From Ruminococcus sp. (GTDB lineage: Bacteria > Bacillota > Clostridia > Oscillospirales > Ruminococcaceae), in NCBI GenBank assembly GCA_015066875.1, contig SVNM01000009.1, positions 1 to 45,933 on the forward strand: a stretch of DNA of 45,933 nucleotides, given 5' to 3'. Numbering within the stretch: position 1 is the first letter of the stretch; every line of letters starts with the position of its first letter. The position numbers and the translations under genes are program-made. The notes beneath the pieces are model-generated. The model saw nothing but the letters and a program-made list of their open reading frames with translations, did not search any database and was not told where the DNA came from. Positions 1 through 7,717 of the stretch are shown here, piece by piece.

Positions 1-25
1 ACTTGAAAGTTTTAGGAAAGGAGTT

Positions 26-60
26 TGAGGGATAACCCTTTTTCAAAAGGGTTTCCCTCA
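26..60. terminator. Long palindromic hairpin, terminator-like
   Basis: A 7-bp outer stem (TGAGGGA/TCCCTCA) and a 9-bp inner stem (AACCCTTTT/AAAAGGGTT) are separated by one bulged base, with a 2-4 nt loop. The flanking sequence is AT-rich but has no long T-run on either strand. It may end a gene beyond the left edge or be one copy of a dispersed palindrome; the sequence alone does not decide. Confidence 0.45.
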
Positions 61-85
61 ATAATTCACGTAAATACTTCTATAT

Positions 86-110
86 GGGTAGCACCTTTAA
101 AGCGATACCC
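86..110. other. Weak inverted repeat
   Basis: GGGTA/TACCC arms enclose a partly paired interior. On the plus strand it is followed within a few bases by a T-rich stretch, so it could terminate a transcript entering from the left. It also lies just after the stop of the minus-strand microprotein at 122-238. The structure is imperfect and function is uncertain. Confidence 0.25.
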
Positions 111-121
111 TTAATTTTTTA

Positions 122-238
122 TTAAAGAAACGGTGTAATGATAATTCCGAGAACGATGACAGTAACCAAAAGAAGCACAAGAATACGCATTACAGTACTT
201 TTTTCGGGCTTTTTGAAATCCTTGTTTTTATTGTTCAT
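122..238 (-). CDS. 38-aa single-TM membrane microprotein
   Basis: This short ORF starts at ATG 238 (minus strand) behind a good Shine-Dalgarno (AGGAGTGAG) placed in the 20-nt gap after the helicase stop. It has a lysine-rich cytoplasmic-type N-terminus (about residues 1-17) and one hydrophobic helix (about residues 18-37) that runs almost to the stop. The close spacing and the dedicated ribosome-binding site suggest co-transcription with the DEAD-box helicase. No family is recognised. The strong RBS and clear membrane segment argue that it is translated, but the function is unknown and conservation cannot be tested here. Confidence 0.6.
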   Translation of the reverse strand: MNNKNKDFKKPEKSTVMRILVLLLVTVIVLGIIITPFL

Positions 239-258
239 AAACTCACTCCTTCAAGTAA

Positions 259-1998
259 TCAGTGTCTTTTCTTAGTACGTCTTCTTCGGTCGGGAGCAAA
301 GTCCTTACCCTTGCGTGAGTCGCTCTTGCCCGAGCCACCGAAGCGTCTGCGTCTGTCGTTATAGCTTGCCTTGCCCTTTTCAAAAGAAGGCTTTGATTTT
401 TCATGTGATGAGCCTGAGCCCTTATAGAGCTTCACCTCAACCTTAGTGCCGTTGATTTTAATAGAGTCCGCCATATCGATAATATATTCAGACTCGGATT
501 CGGGAACCTCAACGGTAGTGTGGTTGTCGAAAATATCGATTTTACCGAAGTCCTTACCCGACATACCTGTAGCGTCAACGAGAGCTCCGAGAATAAAATT
601 AGGAGCAATTCTCTTATTTCTGCCGATGCTGATGTCGATTTTAACAGTTTTTGCTCCCGAACGTCTGCCTTTGGAAAGGGGACGGGGAATATCAAATTCG
701 GGAAGCTGTGCAAGCTGAGCGGAAAGCTTCTCGTGAATGAGCATAGCGGAAAGCTCCTTAGGAGAAATTCCCATATCCTCAAGCCTTGAAACAACGTCGA
801 AATCCGCACCGTCAGGACGCTCCTGAGACTCAAGAAGCTCTCTGATAAGCGACTCTTTTTTAAGTGAAGCGATATCAGCCTTTGTAGGCAGAGGAAGCTC
901 ATTGATTTCAGCCTTGATATAGCGTGAAATATTTTTCAGCTCGAAAAGCTGTTTTCTGCCTGTAATGAGAGTGTAGGCAACACCTGTACGTCCCGCACGA
1001 CCTGTTCTGCCGATACGGTGGATATAGTACTCGTTATCCTGAGGGATATCGTAGTTGAAAACAGCGTCAACACCGCTTACATCGATACCTCTCGCAGCAA
1101 CATCAGTAGCGATGAGAACAGCGGTAGTGCCGTTTTTAAAGCTATTCATAACCTGAGTACGCTGAAGCTGTTTCATATCGCCGTGAAGACCGCAGGCGTG
1201 AAATCCCGAAGAGGTAAGAGCCTCAGTAAGCTCGTCCACCATTTTCTTTGTATTGCAGAAAATCATAGCGGATTTAGGAGAATAAGCGGAAAGAAGAAGC
1301 TTAAGAGCGTCTGTTTTGCGTCCCATAGCCACCTCGAAATAAAACTGCTCGATAAGGTCAACTGTTTTCTGAGCTGAAGCAATTTTGATATGAACGGGAT
1401 TATTCTGGAATTTCTCTGTAATAGCGAGAATTTCAGGAGGCATCGTAGCCGAGAAAAGAACTGTCTGACGCTCCTCAGGAACGCTCTCAAGGATAGTTTC
1501 GATATCCTCGCGGAAGCCCATATTGAGCATTTCGTCCGCTTCATCGAGAATAACTGTTCTAAGATCAGCAAGCTTAAGAGTACGTCTGCGGATATGGTCC
1601 ATAACACGTCCGGGAGTACCGACAACGATATTAGCGCCTTTTTTAAGCTCAAAAATCTGTTTTTCCATACTTGCACCGCCGTAAACAGCGCAGGCTTTAA
1701 CAGACTTTTTCATTTTTGCGAATTTTTTGATTTCATCACAGGCCTGCATAGCAAGCTCACGTGTAGGACAAAGCACAAGCACCTTAACAGAACGTGGCTC
1801 ATCGGGAGCAATACTTTCAACGGCAGGAATACCGAAAGCAGCGGTTTTACCCGTACCTGTGTTAGAGTGTCCGATAACGTCCTTACCCTCAAGAAGAAGT
1901 GGAATACTTTTTTCCTGAATTTCTGTCATTTCCTCAAAACCGAGGAGCTCAACAGCCTGAAGCACCTCGTCGGAAAGATTAAGCTGATTAAACTGCAT
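259..1998 (-). CDS. DEAD-box ATP-dependent RNA helicase with DbpA-type RNA-binding domain
   Basis: An RNA-unwinding ATPase of the DeaD/CshA/DbpA class, which in this family acts on structured rRNA or mRNA. The 579-aa product shows the ordered motifs: Q motif near the N-terminus, Walker A (TGTGKT), PTREL, TPGR, DEAD, SAT, ARGID and HRIGRTGR. Two RecA-like lobes fill about residues 1-370. A linker is followed by a DbpA-like RNA-binding domain (about 455-530, beginning IDISIGRNKRI) and a basic Arg/Lys-rich tail, as in ribosome-assembly and cold-shock helicases. The start ATG at 1998 lies behind AAGAAAGGA. It has its own sigma-A promoter and is followed by the microprotein at 122-238. The exact member (deaD, cshA or dbpA) is not settled; no symbol given. 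Confidence 0.93.
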   Translation of the reverse strand: MQFNQLNLSDEVLQAVELLGFEEMTEIQEKSIPLLLEGKDVIGHSNTGTGKTAAFGIPAVESIAPDEPRSVKVLVLCPTRELAMQACDEIKKFAKMKKSVKACAVYGGASMEKQIFELKKGANIVVGTPGRVMDHIRRRTLKLADLRTVILDEADEMLNMGFREDIETILESVPEERQTVLFSATMPPEILAITEKFQNNPVHIKIASAQKTVDLIEQFYFEVAMGRKTDALKLLLSAYSPKSAMIFCNTKKMVDELTEALTSSGFHACGLHGDMKQLQRTQVMNSFKNGTTAVLIATDVAARGIDVSGVDAVFNYDIPQDNEYYIHRIGRTGRAGRTGVAYTLITGRKQLFELKNISRYIKAEINELPLPTKADIASLKKESLIRELLESQERPDGADFDVVSRLEDMGISPKELSAMLIHEKLSAQLAQLPEFDIPRPLSKGRRSGAKTVKIDISIGRNKRIAPNFILGALVDATGMSGKDFGKIDIFDNHTTVEVPESESEYIIDMADSIKINGTKVEVKLYKGSGSSHEKSKPSFEKGKASYNDRRRRFGGSGKSDSRKGKDFAPDRRRRTKKRH

Positions 1999-2039
1999 AA
2001 AAATCCTTTCTTAACAAATCATTATTTACCTATCATATA

Positions 2040-2068
2040 ATAATAACACAAATAAAAAAATCCGTCAA
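2040..2068 (-). promoter_or_regulatory. Sigma-A promoter of the DEAD-box helicase
   Basis: On the minus strand, TTGACG (2063-2068) and TATTAT (2040-2045) are separated by 17 bp, about 40 bp upstream of the helicase ATG. Confidence 0.65.
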
Positions 2069-2096
2069 GATAAAAGTTATGGTCAAACAGGAAATT

Positions 2097-2130
2097 GTAG
2101 AGGTCGATGCCCACATCGACCTACGAAAAT
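2097..2130. repeat. Palindromic repeat, copy A
   Basis: A perfect 9-bp stem AGGTCGATG/CATCGACCT (2101-2109 and 2114-2122) with loop CCCA, preceded by GTAG and followed by ACGAAAAT. It matches the layout of copy B at 2215-2244, with compensatory changes in the stem. Confidence 0.6.
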
Positions 2131-2164
2131 ATGCAAAAAAGAAGTCAACAATCAGGGCTGTAGT

Positions 2165-2184
2165 GGACGGCGTCCTCGACGTCT
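2165..2184. repeat. Small inverted repeat between copies A and B
   Basis: A GGACG stem (2165-2169) pairs with CGTCT (2180-2184), one pair being G-T. It sits in the same 318-bp non-coding gap as the two longer palindromes and may be a third element of the patch. The stem is short and the call is tentative. Confidence 0.3.
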
Positions 2185-2214
2185 CATACGAATATCCCGT
2201 TATGACATTAATTC

Positions 2215-2244
2215 GTAGGGGCGAACTGTGTTCGCCCACAAAAT
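2215..2244. repeat. Palindromic repeat, copy B
   Basis: A perfect 8-bp stem GGGCGAAC/GTTCGCCC (2219-2226 and 2230-2237) with loop TGT, preceded by GTAG and followed by ACAAAAT. The flanks and stem layout match copy A. The rest of the 1999-2316 gap holds only the helicase promoter and the xylanase terminator; no credible gene is seen. Confidence 0.6.
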
Positions 2245-2273
2245 AACCGCTGATATTCCCTGCAACAGCTGAC

Positions 2274-2309
2274 AAAAAAGAGTACCGCAGAAATCAATCC
2301 ACGGTACTC
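2274..2309 (-). terminator. Rho-independent terminator of the xylanase gene
   Basis: On the minus strand an 8-bp stem (GAGTACCG/CGGTACTC) is followed at once by six or more T residues, just after the xylanase stop. Confidence 0.9.
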
Positions 2310-2316
2310 ATAATTT

Positions 2317-5300
2317 TTATGATTCGGGAAGAGTGTCGATAACCTGAGCAACCTTCTTCTGAACAGAAAGAGCGTCAGAGAGAGTAACTCCATCGCCACG
2401 CTGATAAACGTCACAATTATCAAGAGCCTGAGCTGAAAGGGGGAAGAGCTCCTTATTGCTTGAGTAGCACATAATCTTTATAACGTCAGCCATTTTAACT
2501 TCGCCGTCAAGGTCAGCGTCGCCGTAAACAGTAGCCAGTCCCTGACCTTCGCCTGTAAGCCTGAGAACGCCGAAGCCCATGGTGTTGGTGTAGCCCATAC
2601 CTGTGATGTCGCTCCAGTTAGCGATACCTGTACGCTCACCAGAGCCGTCATCGTCATTGATCTGAACATCAAATCCCACAACCTGACCGCTTTCAAAGGG
2701 AGCATTCACATAGGGGATAGCCATTTCAACGATGTAGCCTGTGTCAGTGATAGTAGTAGCTGAGATAAAGTCATCAACAGATCTTCCGTCGGTAACGGTT
2801 TTCTCGTTGTCGAAGTTTACACGGCACTGTATATCGTCAGCCTCATAGCCTGAGGTCTTGCCGTTATTCTCATCGAAGAACACCTCAACGGTATCCTGTT
2901 CGTAAGCGTTTGCACTTGCCTTGCTGAGCTTGGGATCCATAACCTCAGTCAGAATATAAACGTATTTTTCGTCCCACATCATACGTGAGATGCCTGTAGC
3001 GGGAGCACTGCCCATAGTGAACTTGTCTGTTTCGATTTCGGGACATTCACCCCAGAGCTCGTCGATTTCGCCGTCGATAACAGCAGTTCCGTAAACAGCC
3101 TCAGCCATACGTGGCATATCAACAACATTCACAGTACCCATAGTACCTGTCTGATTATCGAAGTCATAGCCGTTCCATACAGAGTCATTGATCTGAATAT
3201 CGAACTTGAAATCTGAAATCTTACCGGGAAGCCAGAGTTCATAAGTAGAGGATCCGGCACTACCGCTTGACCACTCGGAAGCAATTTCGGGATCATCGGG
3301 ATCGGTAATTACACGGAACTTATCGCCATCGTTGAGAGTAGTTACTTCAAGGCAGACATAGAAGGAATCCGCAACGTCATCGTCCTCCATAGCAACGATT
3401 TTAAAGTAACCGTCATCGCCAACCCAGTTCTTCTTCTGAACCTCAAAAGCCTGAGTAATTGAATCTTTATCAGTGATACGTATAGCATTAGCAGTCTGAA
3501 TGAGCTTAACGGGAGTATCAGTATCAACAACGGCATAGAAAGCGTCCTTAGCCTGATATTCCGAGTCAAAAAGGTTAGGATAACCGCCAATCCAGGAGGT
3601 ATTATCTGAAATACCCCAAACAACGACAGCAGTGATGTTCACGCCGTCGTTAACGAGATTTTTGTAGAGCTTGAAAACGTCCTGATAGCGCTTGGCAAGC
3701 TCAAGCATAGCTTCGGGAGTACCTGTTTTCTGGTCGATATCAAGCTCGGTAACGTGAATTTCAAGACCAAGCTCGTTATACTTGCGGAAAGCCTCCTCAT
3801 AAAGCTCAAGTGAGGGATAGCTCATACCGATATGAGACTGCATACCGATACCGTCGATATTGCCCTCCTCCTTGATTTCAGCGCATTTTGCAATAATAGC
3901 GTCACGCTTTGCGGGAGTATATTCGTTGTAATCGTTGTAGAAGAGCTTACAGCCCTCAGGAGCATACTTTCTTGCATACTCAAAAGCCTTGTTGATAAAG
4001 GAGTCATCACCGTAAACAGACATCCACGCAGACTGACCTGTTTTTGAGATATTAGAGCCTGCCTCACGCATAGTACCTGTCTCGCTGAAAGCTTCGTTGA
4101 CAACGTCCCACGCATAGAAGTCAGCAGTGGGGTACTCAGTAGCGATAGTCTCCATAAGATTCTTGATATAATTTTCAAGACGCTTGTTCATTACATCGGG
4201 AGTAACCCAGTCGCCGTCATCAGTAAAGCCTTCCTTGAAGAACCAGTCGGGAGTCTGACTGTGCCATACAAGCACGTGACCTCGGATAGGGATATTGTTC
4301 TCAACGCAGAATTCGATCTGAGCACGAGCCATATCGATGTTGACCTGAGGATTGGTGTCATCGCCTGTCTCTGCAAGATACTTGAGAGAAGCGGTCTGAT
4401 CGAGAGTGTAATCGGGCTTGAGGTTATTACCGAAAGTAATGCTGTCATAGTGCTTGATTATAATATCTCTTGAAGCCTGAACGTCAAGGTCAGCCTTAGA
4501 GCAAGAACCGCCGAGGATAAAGTAGTCCTTATAAACGTCCTTAAGGCTTGGAATATCCATCTGAGCCTCAGGAGCGGGAAGAGCAACAGCCTTCACATCG
4601 TCGATATAGAAGTCCATAAGGTCCTGATCCACAACCTGAGCGTCGGGCTTATAGGCAGTCTGGAAGTAAACAACGAAGTTTGAAGCGTCGGTAGGGATAG
4701 TATAACGGCTTTCGATGTAAGCCCACTCGCCCTTGGTAGCAGTAACCTTACCCACCTCGATATAGCACTCCTTGCCTTCCTGCTGGAACTGCATATTCAT
4801 AGTGAAAGCCTGGGTATCGGTCCACTCATCGCCTGTGTACTTTACCCAACCGCTCATTTCGTAGTAACCGCCAGCGTTCATAACGAGAGTCTTGTTACAG
4901 GAAGGACCGTTCCAGAGAGCAGTTCTGCCCTCAGTAAAGAGACAGTCACCGCCGTCAACGCCCTCGCCGTCAGCAACAGTACAGGTAGCATTACCTCTGC
5001 CTGACCAGAGCATAGTGCTGTCGGTAAAGTCATCGAAGTAGCCTTCGGTAGTTTCGCCTTCGGGAGCGGGCTCGCCCACACCGATAATATCATCGATGTA
5101 GAACTCCAGTGTAGCATTGTTTGACTCTACATAGATAGTAACGCCTGTAGCGTCATCGGGAATGGTAACACTTCCCTTGATCTGTGACCAGGTGCCCTTA
5201 GTGGCATTGGTATTGGCGATATACTTATACTGTTCCTCGCCTGTCGAGTCCTTGTAGAGCATCTGAAGGTTAAGCTGTTCATTGGCGTTGCCGTTTTCGT

Positions 5301-5610
5301 CATTGAACATAACCCACGCACTGAGGTCATATGACTGACCTGCACGGAGCTCCTTGATTTTCGCACAGGAAGCGCCGTTCCAGTTGACAGTACGACCTGT
5401 GACAAAGAGAGATTTTTCGCCTTCGTGAGCTTCATCGCTTACGATAGAGATAACAGCGTCATCTCCGCGGGCAGCCCAGCCGTTGTAGCCATCTTCAAAG
5501 GAATCATTGAAGAGCTCAACAGGCTCAGCGCTTACCGTAAGAGGAAGTGAAGCCAGAGAAGCGAGAGTCATCACAACACTTGTGATGAATGAGAGGATTT
5601 TCTTCTTCAT
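2317..5610 (-). CDS. Secreted modular GH10 endo-beta-1,4-xylanase with CBMs and dockerin
   Basis: A cellulosomal xylanase that cleaves the xylan backbone outside the cell. The ATG at 5610 follows AAGGAG at good spacing; a GTG two codons earlier is less likely. Order over 1097 aa: signal peptide (1-28, ending VSA); two CBM4/9/22-like modules (about 33-175 and 190-345, each with an FYIDD-type end strand); GH10 catalytic domain (about 355-700) with acid/base Glu506 in VVNEAF and nucleophile Glu622 in HVTELD; a CBM9-like stretch (about 715-830) and a fuller CBM9 module (about 840-1020); C-terminal dockerin (about 1030-1095). The first dockerin calcium loop is canonical (DADLDGEV). The second (DVYQRGDGVTLSD) is the longer variant. 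By family knowledge the dockerin docks the enzyme to a scaffoldin cohesin; none is encoded here. Monocistronic, with its own promoter and terminator. Confidence 0.95.
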   Translation of the reverse strand: MKKKILSFITSVVMTLASLASLPLTVSAEPVELFNDSFEDGYNGWAARGDDAVISIVSDEAHEGEKSLFVTGRTVNWNGASCAKIKELRAGQSYDLSAWVMFNDENGNANEQLNLQMLYKDSTGEEQYKYIANTNATKGTWSQIKGSVTIPDDATGVTIYVESNNATLEFYIDDIIGVGEPAPEGETTEGYFDDFTDSTMLWSGRGNATCTVADGEGVDGGDCLFTEGRTALWNGPSCNKTLVMNAGGYYEMSGWVKYTGDEWTDTQAFTMNMQFQQEGKECYIEVGKVTATKGEWAYIESRYTIPTDASNFVVYFQTAYKPDAQVVDQDLMDFYIDDVKAVALPAPEAQMDIPSLKDVYKDYFILGGSCSKADLDVQASRDIIIKHYDSITFGNNLKPDYTLDQTASLKYLAETGDDTNPQVNIDMARAQIEFCVENNIPIRGHVLVWHSQTPDWFFKEGFTDDGDWVTPDVMNKRLENYIKNLMETIATEYPTADFYAWDVVNEAFSETGTMREAGSNISKTGQSAWMSVYGDDSFINKAFEYARKYAPEGCKLFYNDYNEYTPAKRDAIIAKCAEIKEEGNIDGIGMQSHIGMSYPSLELYEEAFRKYNELGLEIHVTELDIDQKTGTPEAMLELAKRYQDVFKLYKNLVNDGVNITAVVVWGISDNTSWIGGYPNLFDSEYQAKDAFYAVVDTDTPVKLIQTANAIRITDKDSITQAFEVQKKNWVGDDGYFKIVAMEDDDVADSFYVCLEVTTLNDGDKFRVITDPDDPEIASEWSSGSAGSSTYELWLPGKISDFKFDIQINDSVWNGYDFDNQTGTMGTVNVVDMPRMAEAVYGTAVIDGEIDELWGECPEIETDKFTMGSAPATGISRMMWDEKYVYILTEVMDPKLSKASANAYEQDTVEVFFDENNGKTSGYEADDIQCRVNFDNEKTVTDGRSVDDFISATTITDTGYIVEMAIPYVNAPFESGQVVGFDVQINDDDGSGERTGIANWSDITGMGYTNTMGFGVLRLTGEGQGLATVYGDADLDGEVKMADVIKIMCYSSNKELFPLSAQALDNCDVYQRGDGVTLSDALSVQKKVAQVIDTLPES

Positions 5611-5629
5611 AAACACACTCCTTAAAAAA

Positions 5630-5659
5630 ATTATATTAAATATTGTCCTAAGACAACAA
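5630..5659 (-). promoter_or_regulatory. Xylanase promoter with an inverted repeat in the spacer
   Basis: On the minus strand TTGTTG (5654-5659) and TATAAT (5630-5635) are 18 bp apart, 20 bp upstream of the xylanase ATG. The palindrome TTGTCCTAAGACAA (5643-5656) overlaps the -35 box and spacer and could be a repressor site. The region 5660-5807 between the divergent promoters is AT-rich with nothing else recognisable. Confidence 0.55.
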
Positions 5660-5807
5660 AATAATATCTTAAAAAAGTTGAAAATTAATTGAATTTTCTC
5701 ATCATTTAGTATATTATAACAATATTATTACTTAAAGTCAACAAGTTTTATTAAATGAAACATAATTTTTCACAGCAGAGAATACTATTGTATATATCTG
5801 GATAATG

Positions 5808-5836
5808 TTGACAGGAAGAGGAAAAAATGGTATAAT
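5808..5836 (+). promoter_or_regulatory. Consensus sigma-A promoter of the hydG operon
   Basis: TTGACA (5808-5813) and TATAAT (5831-5836) match the consensus exactly with a 17-bp spacer. Transcription should begin near 5843, leaving a leader of about 160 nt before the first gene. Confidence 0.9.
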
Positions 5837-5846
5837 ATATGGAACG

Positions 5847-5985
5847 GAAAAAGGGATTTATTCCTTTTTCGGTTATAAACAAAACAAAATGTTCTCGGAA
5901 AGCATGGCAGAGCTGTGCTGTCGGACAACAGCAAATAAGAAAATAACAGCTGTATCCGTCCGTAAAAAAGGCGGATTTTTGTTTT
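5847..5985 (+). promoter_or_regulatory. Structured leader with terminator-like hairpin (candidate attenuator or riboswitch)
   Basis: The untranslated leader contains a 10-bp hairpin (5847-5856 with 5861-5870), a TGCTGT/ACAGCA hairpin (5916-5921 with 5928-5933) enclosed by an AGCTG/CAGCT pairing (5911-5915 with 5947-5951), and a 7-bp stem ATCCGTC/GGCGGAT (5954-5960 with 5970-5976) followed by TTTTT-G-TTTT. The last is terminator-like and lies only about 20 nt before the ribosome-binding site (AGGAGG) of the first gene. This arrangement is typical of premature-termination control. It matches no riboswitch class that I recognise. Confidence 0.5.
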
Positions 5986-6002
5986 ATATAACAGGAGGCT
6001 GA

Positions 6003-6251
6003 ATGGAAGAAAAAAGAATAGCCGTTACGGCAATAGTAATTGATGAAGAGTCCGCAGTAGCACAGGTAAACGAGATACTTCACCAGTACAGCAGTATAAT
6101 AATCGGACGTATGGGAATTCCATACCGCGAGAGAAACGTATCGGTAATATCCGTAGCCGTTGACGCCGAGCCCGACAAGATAAGCAGTCTTACGGGCAAG
6201 CTTGGAAAAATCAGCGGAGTATCGGTAAAATCCGCAGTCTCAAAGAAATAA
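6003..6251 (+). CDS. TM1266-type iron-only hydrogenase system regulator (ACT-like)
   Basis: An 82-aa ACT-like protein of the family often annotated as putative iron-only hydrogenase system regulator (TM1266 type). The visible pattern is a first strand (RIAVTAIVI), a helix, the IIIGRMGIPYRERNV segment and a second strand (VSVISVAVD), as expected for a small ferredoxin-like ACT fold. The start at ATG 6003 follows AGGAGG. The stop is 14 nt before hydG, so the two are co-transcribed from the promoter at 5808. The link to hydrogenase maturation rests on this pairing with hydG, which is common in clostridia. Ligand and mechanism are not known. Confidence 0.85.
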   Translation: MEEKRIAVTAIVIDEESAVAQVNEILHQYSSIIIGRMGIPYRERNVSVISVAVDAEPDKISSLTGKLGKISGVSVKSAVSKK

Positions 6252-6265
6252 CGGAGGTAATAGTA

Positions 6266-7684
6266 ATGTATGATGTAAAATCACTTAAGGCTGAGGAGTT
6301 CATCAGCCACGAAGAAATTATGGAGACTCTTGCGTATGCAGAGGCAAACAAGTCAAACAGAGAGCTTATAGAGCAGATACTTGAAAAAGCAGAAAAGCGC
6401 AAGGGACTTTCCCACCGCGAAGCTTCAGTTCTTCTTGACTGTGACATTCCCGAAATGAACGAGAAGATAAACAAGCTTGCCGAGCAGATAAAGAAGGACT
6501 TTTACGGCAACAGAATAGTAATGTTTGCACCGCTTTATCTTTCAAACTACTGTGTAAACGGCTGTGTTTATTGTCCATACCATATGAAGAACAAGAAGAT
6601 TCCGAGAAAGAAGCTTACTCAGGAGGAAATCAAGGCAGAGGTAATCGCACTTCAGGATATGGGACACAAGCGTCTTGCTCTTGAAGCAGGCGAGGACCCT
6701 GTGAACAATCCTATCGAGTACATACTTGAAAGCATCAAGACAATTTACTCAATCAAGCACAAGAACGGAGCTATCAGACGAGTAAACGTAAACATCGCAG
6801 CAACAACCGTTGAAAACTACAGAAAGCTCAAGGACGCAGGCATCGGTACATATATTCTCTTCCAGGAGACTTACCATAAGGAGAGCTACTTAAAGCTTCA
6901 CCCCACAGGTCCCAAGCACGATTACGCATACCACACAGAAGCAATGGACCGTGCTATGGAGGGCGGTATCGACGATGTAGGTCTGGGAGTTCTTTTTGGT
7001 CTTGAGCTCTACCGCTACGAACTCGCAGGACTTCTTATGCACGCTGAGCATCTTGAAGCAGTACACGGCGTAGGACCTCACACCATTTCAGTACCGAGAA
7101 TAAGACGTGCCGACGACATTGACCCCACAACATTTGACAACGGAATAGACGACGATACATTTGCAAAAATCGTAGCAATCATCAGAATTGCCGTACCCTA
7201 CACAGGAATGATTGTCTCAACAAGAGAGAGCAAGGCGTGTCGTGAGCGTGTGCTTCACCTTGGAGTATCTCAGATAAGCGGAGGCTCAAAGACAAGTGTG
7301 GGAGGCTATGCCGAGGAAGAGCCTGAGGACGAGTGTTCAGAGCAGTTTGATGTAGAGGATAAGCGTACTCTTGACCAGGTAGTAAACTGGCTTATGACAA
7401 TGGGATATATCCCTTCATTCTGTACAGCCTGCTATCGTGAGGGAAGAACAGGCGACCGCTTTATGTCCCTTTGCAAATCGGGACAGATTCAGAACTGCTG
7501 TCACCCCAACGCACTGATGACTCTTCAGGAGTATCTTGAGGACTACGCATCGCCCGAAACAAAGGAAATCGGCGAAAAGCTCATACTCAGCGAAATCGGC
7601 AACGTTCCCAACGAAAAGGTAAGAGGAATAGTAACGGAAAACCTTGAAAACATCAGAAACGGCAAGCGTGACTTCAGATTCTGA
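6266..7684 (+). CDS. hydG: [FeFe] hydrogenase H-cluster radical SAM maturase HydG
   Basis: HydG cleaves tyrosine with S-adenosylmethionine to give the CO and cyanide ligands of the H-cluster of [FeFe] hydrogenase, with p-cresol as by-product. The 472-aa protein has the radical SAM cluster Cys96-x3-Cys100-x2-Cys103 (CVNGCVYC) in an N-terminal TIM barrel, and the second-cluster motif Cys386-x2-Cys389-x22-Cys412 near the C-terminus. The latter separates HydG from the related ThiH, which lacks that arrangement. The ATG at 6266 follows CGGAGG. It sits directly after the TM1266-type regulator. The other maturases (hydE, hydF) and the hydrogenase itself are not in the window. Length and motifs are complete. 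Confidence 0.95.
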   Translation: MYDVKSLKAEEFISHEEIMETLAYAEANKSNRELIEQILEKAEKRKGLSHREASVLLDCDIPEMNEKINKLAEQIKKDFYGNRIVMFAPLYLSNYCVNGCVYCPYHMKNKKIPRKKLTQEEIKAEVIALQDMGHKRLALEAGEDPVNNPIEYILESIKTIYSIKHKNGAIRRVNVNIAATTVENYRKLKDAGIGTYILFQETYHKESYLKLHPTGPKHDYAYHTEAMDRAMEGGIDDVGLGVLFGLELYRYELAGLLMHAEHLEAVHGVGPHTISVPRIRRADDIDPTTFDNGIDDDTFAKIVAIIRIAVPYTGMIVSTRESKACRERVLHLGVSQISGGSKTSVGGYAEEEPEDECSEQFDVEDKRTLDQVVNWLMTMGYIPSFCTACYREGRTGDRFMSLCKSGQIQNCCHPNALMTLQEYLEDYASPETKEIGEKLILSEIGNVPNEKVRGIVTENLENIRNGKRDFRF

Positions 7685-7717
7685 TGTACAATACAAATAA
7701 ATAAGGAGAGAGAGAAA

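Noticed and set aside
1390..2040. 216-aa plus-strand ORF antisense to the helicase
   Set aside because: The helicase motifs on the other strand are complete; the antisense ORF has no RBS or recognisable domain.
2033..2275. Minus-strand ORF in the gap between helicase and xylanase
   Set aside because: It runs through the helicase promoter and the palindromic repeats, has no Shine-Dalgarno and no plausible protein features.
5805..6002. ORF in the hydG leader (possible leader peptide)
   Set aside because: It would start upstream of the expected transcription start near 5843 and lacks an RBS. The leader is better explained by RNA structure.
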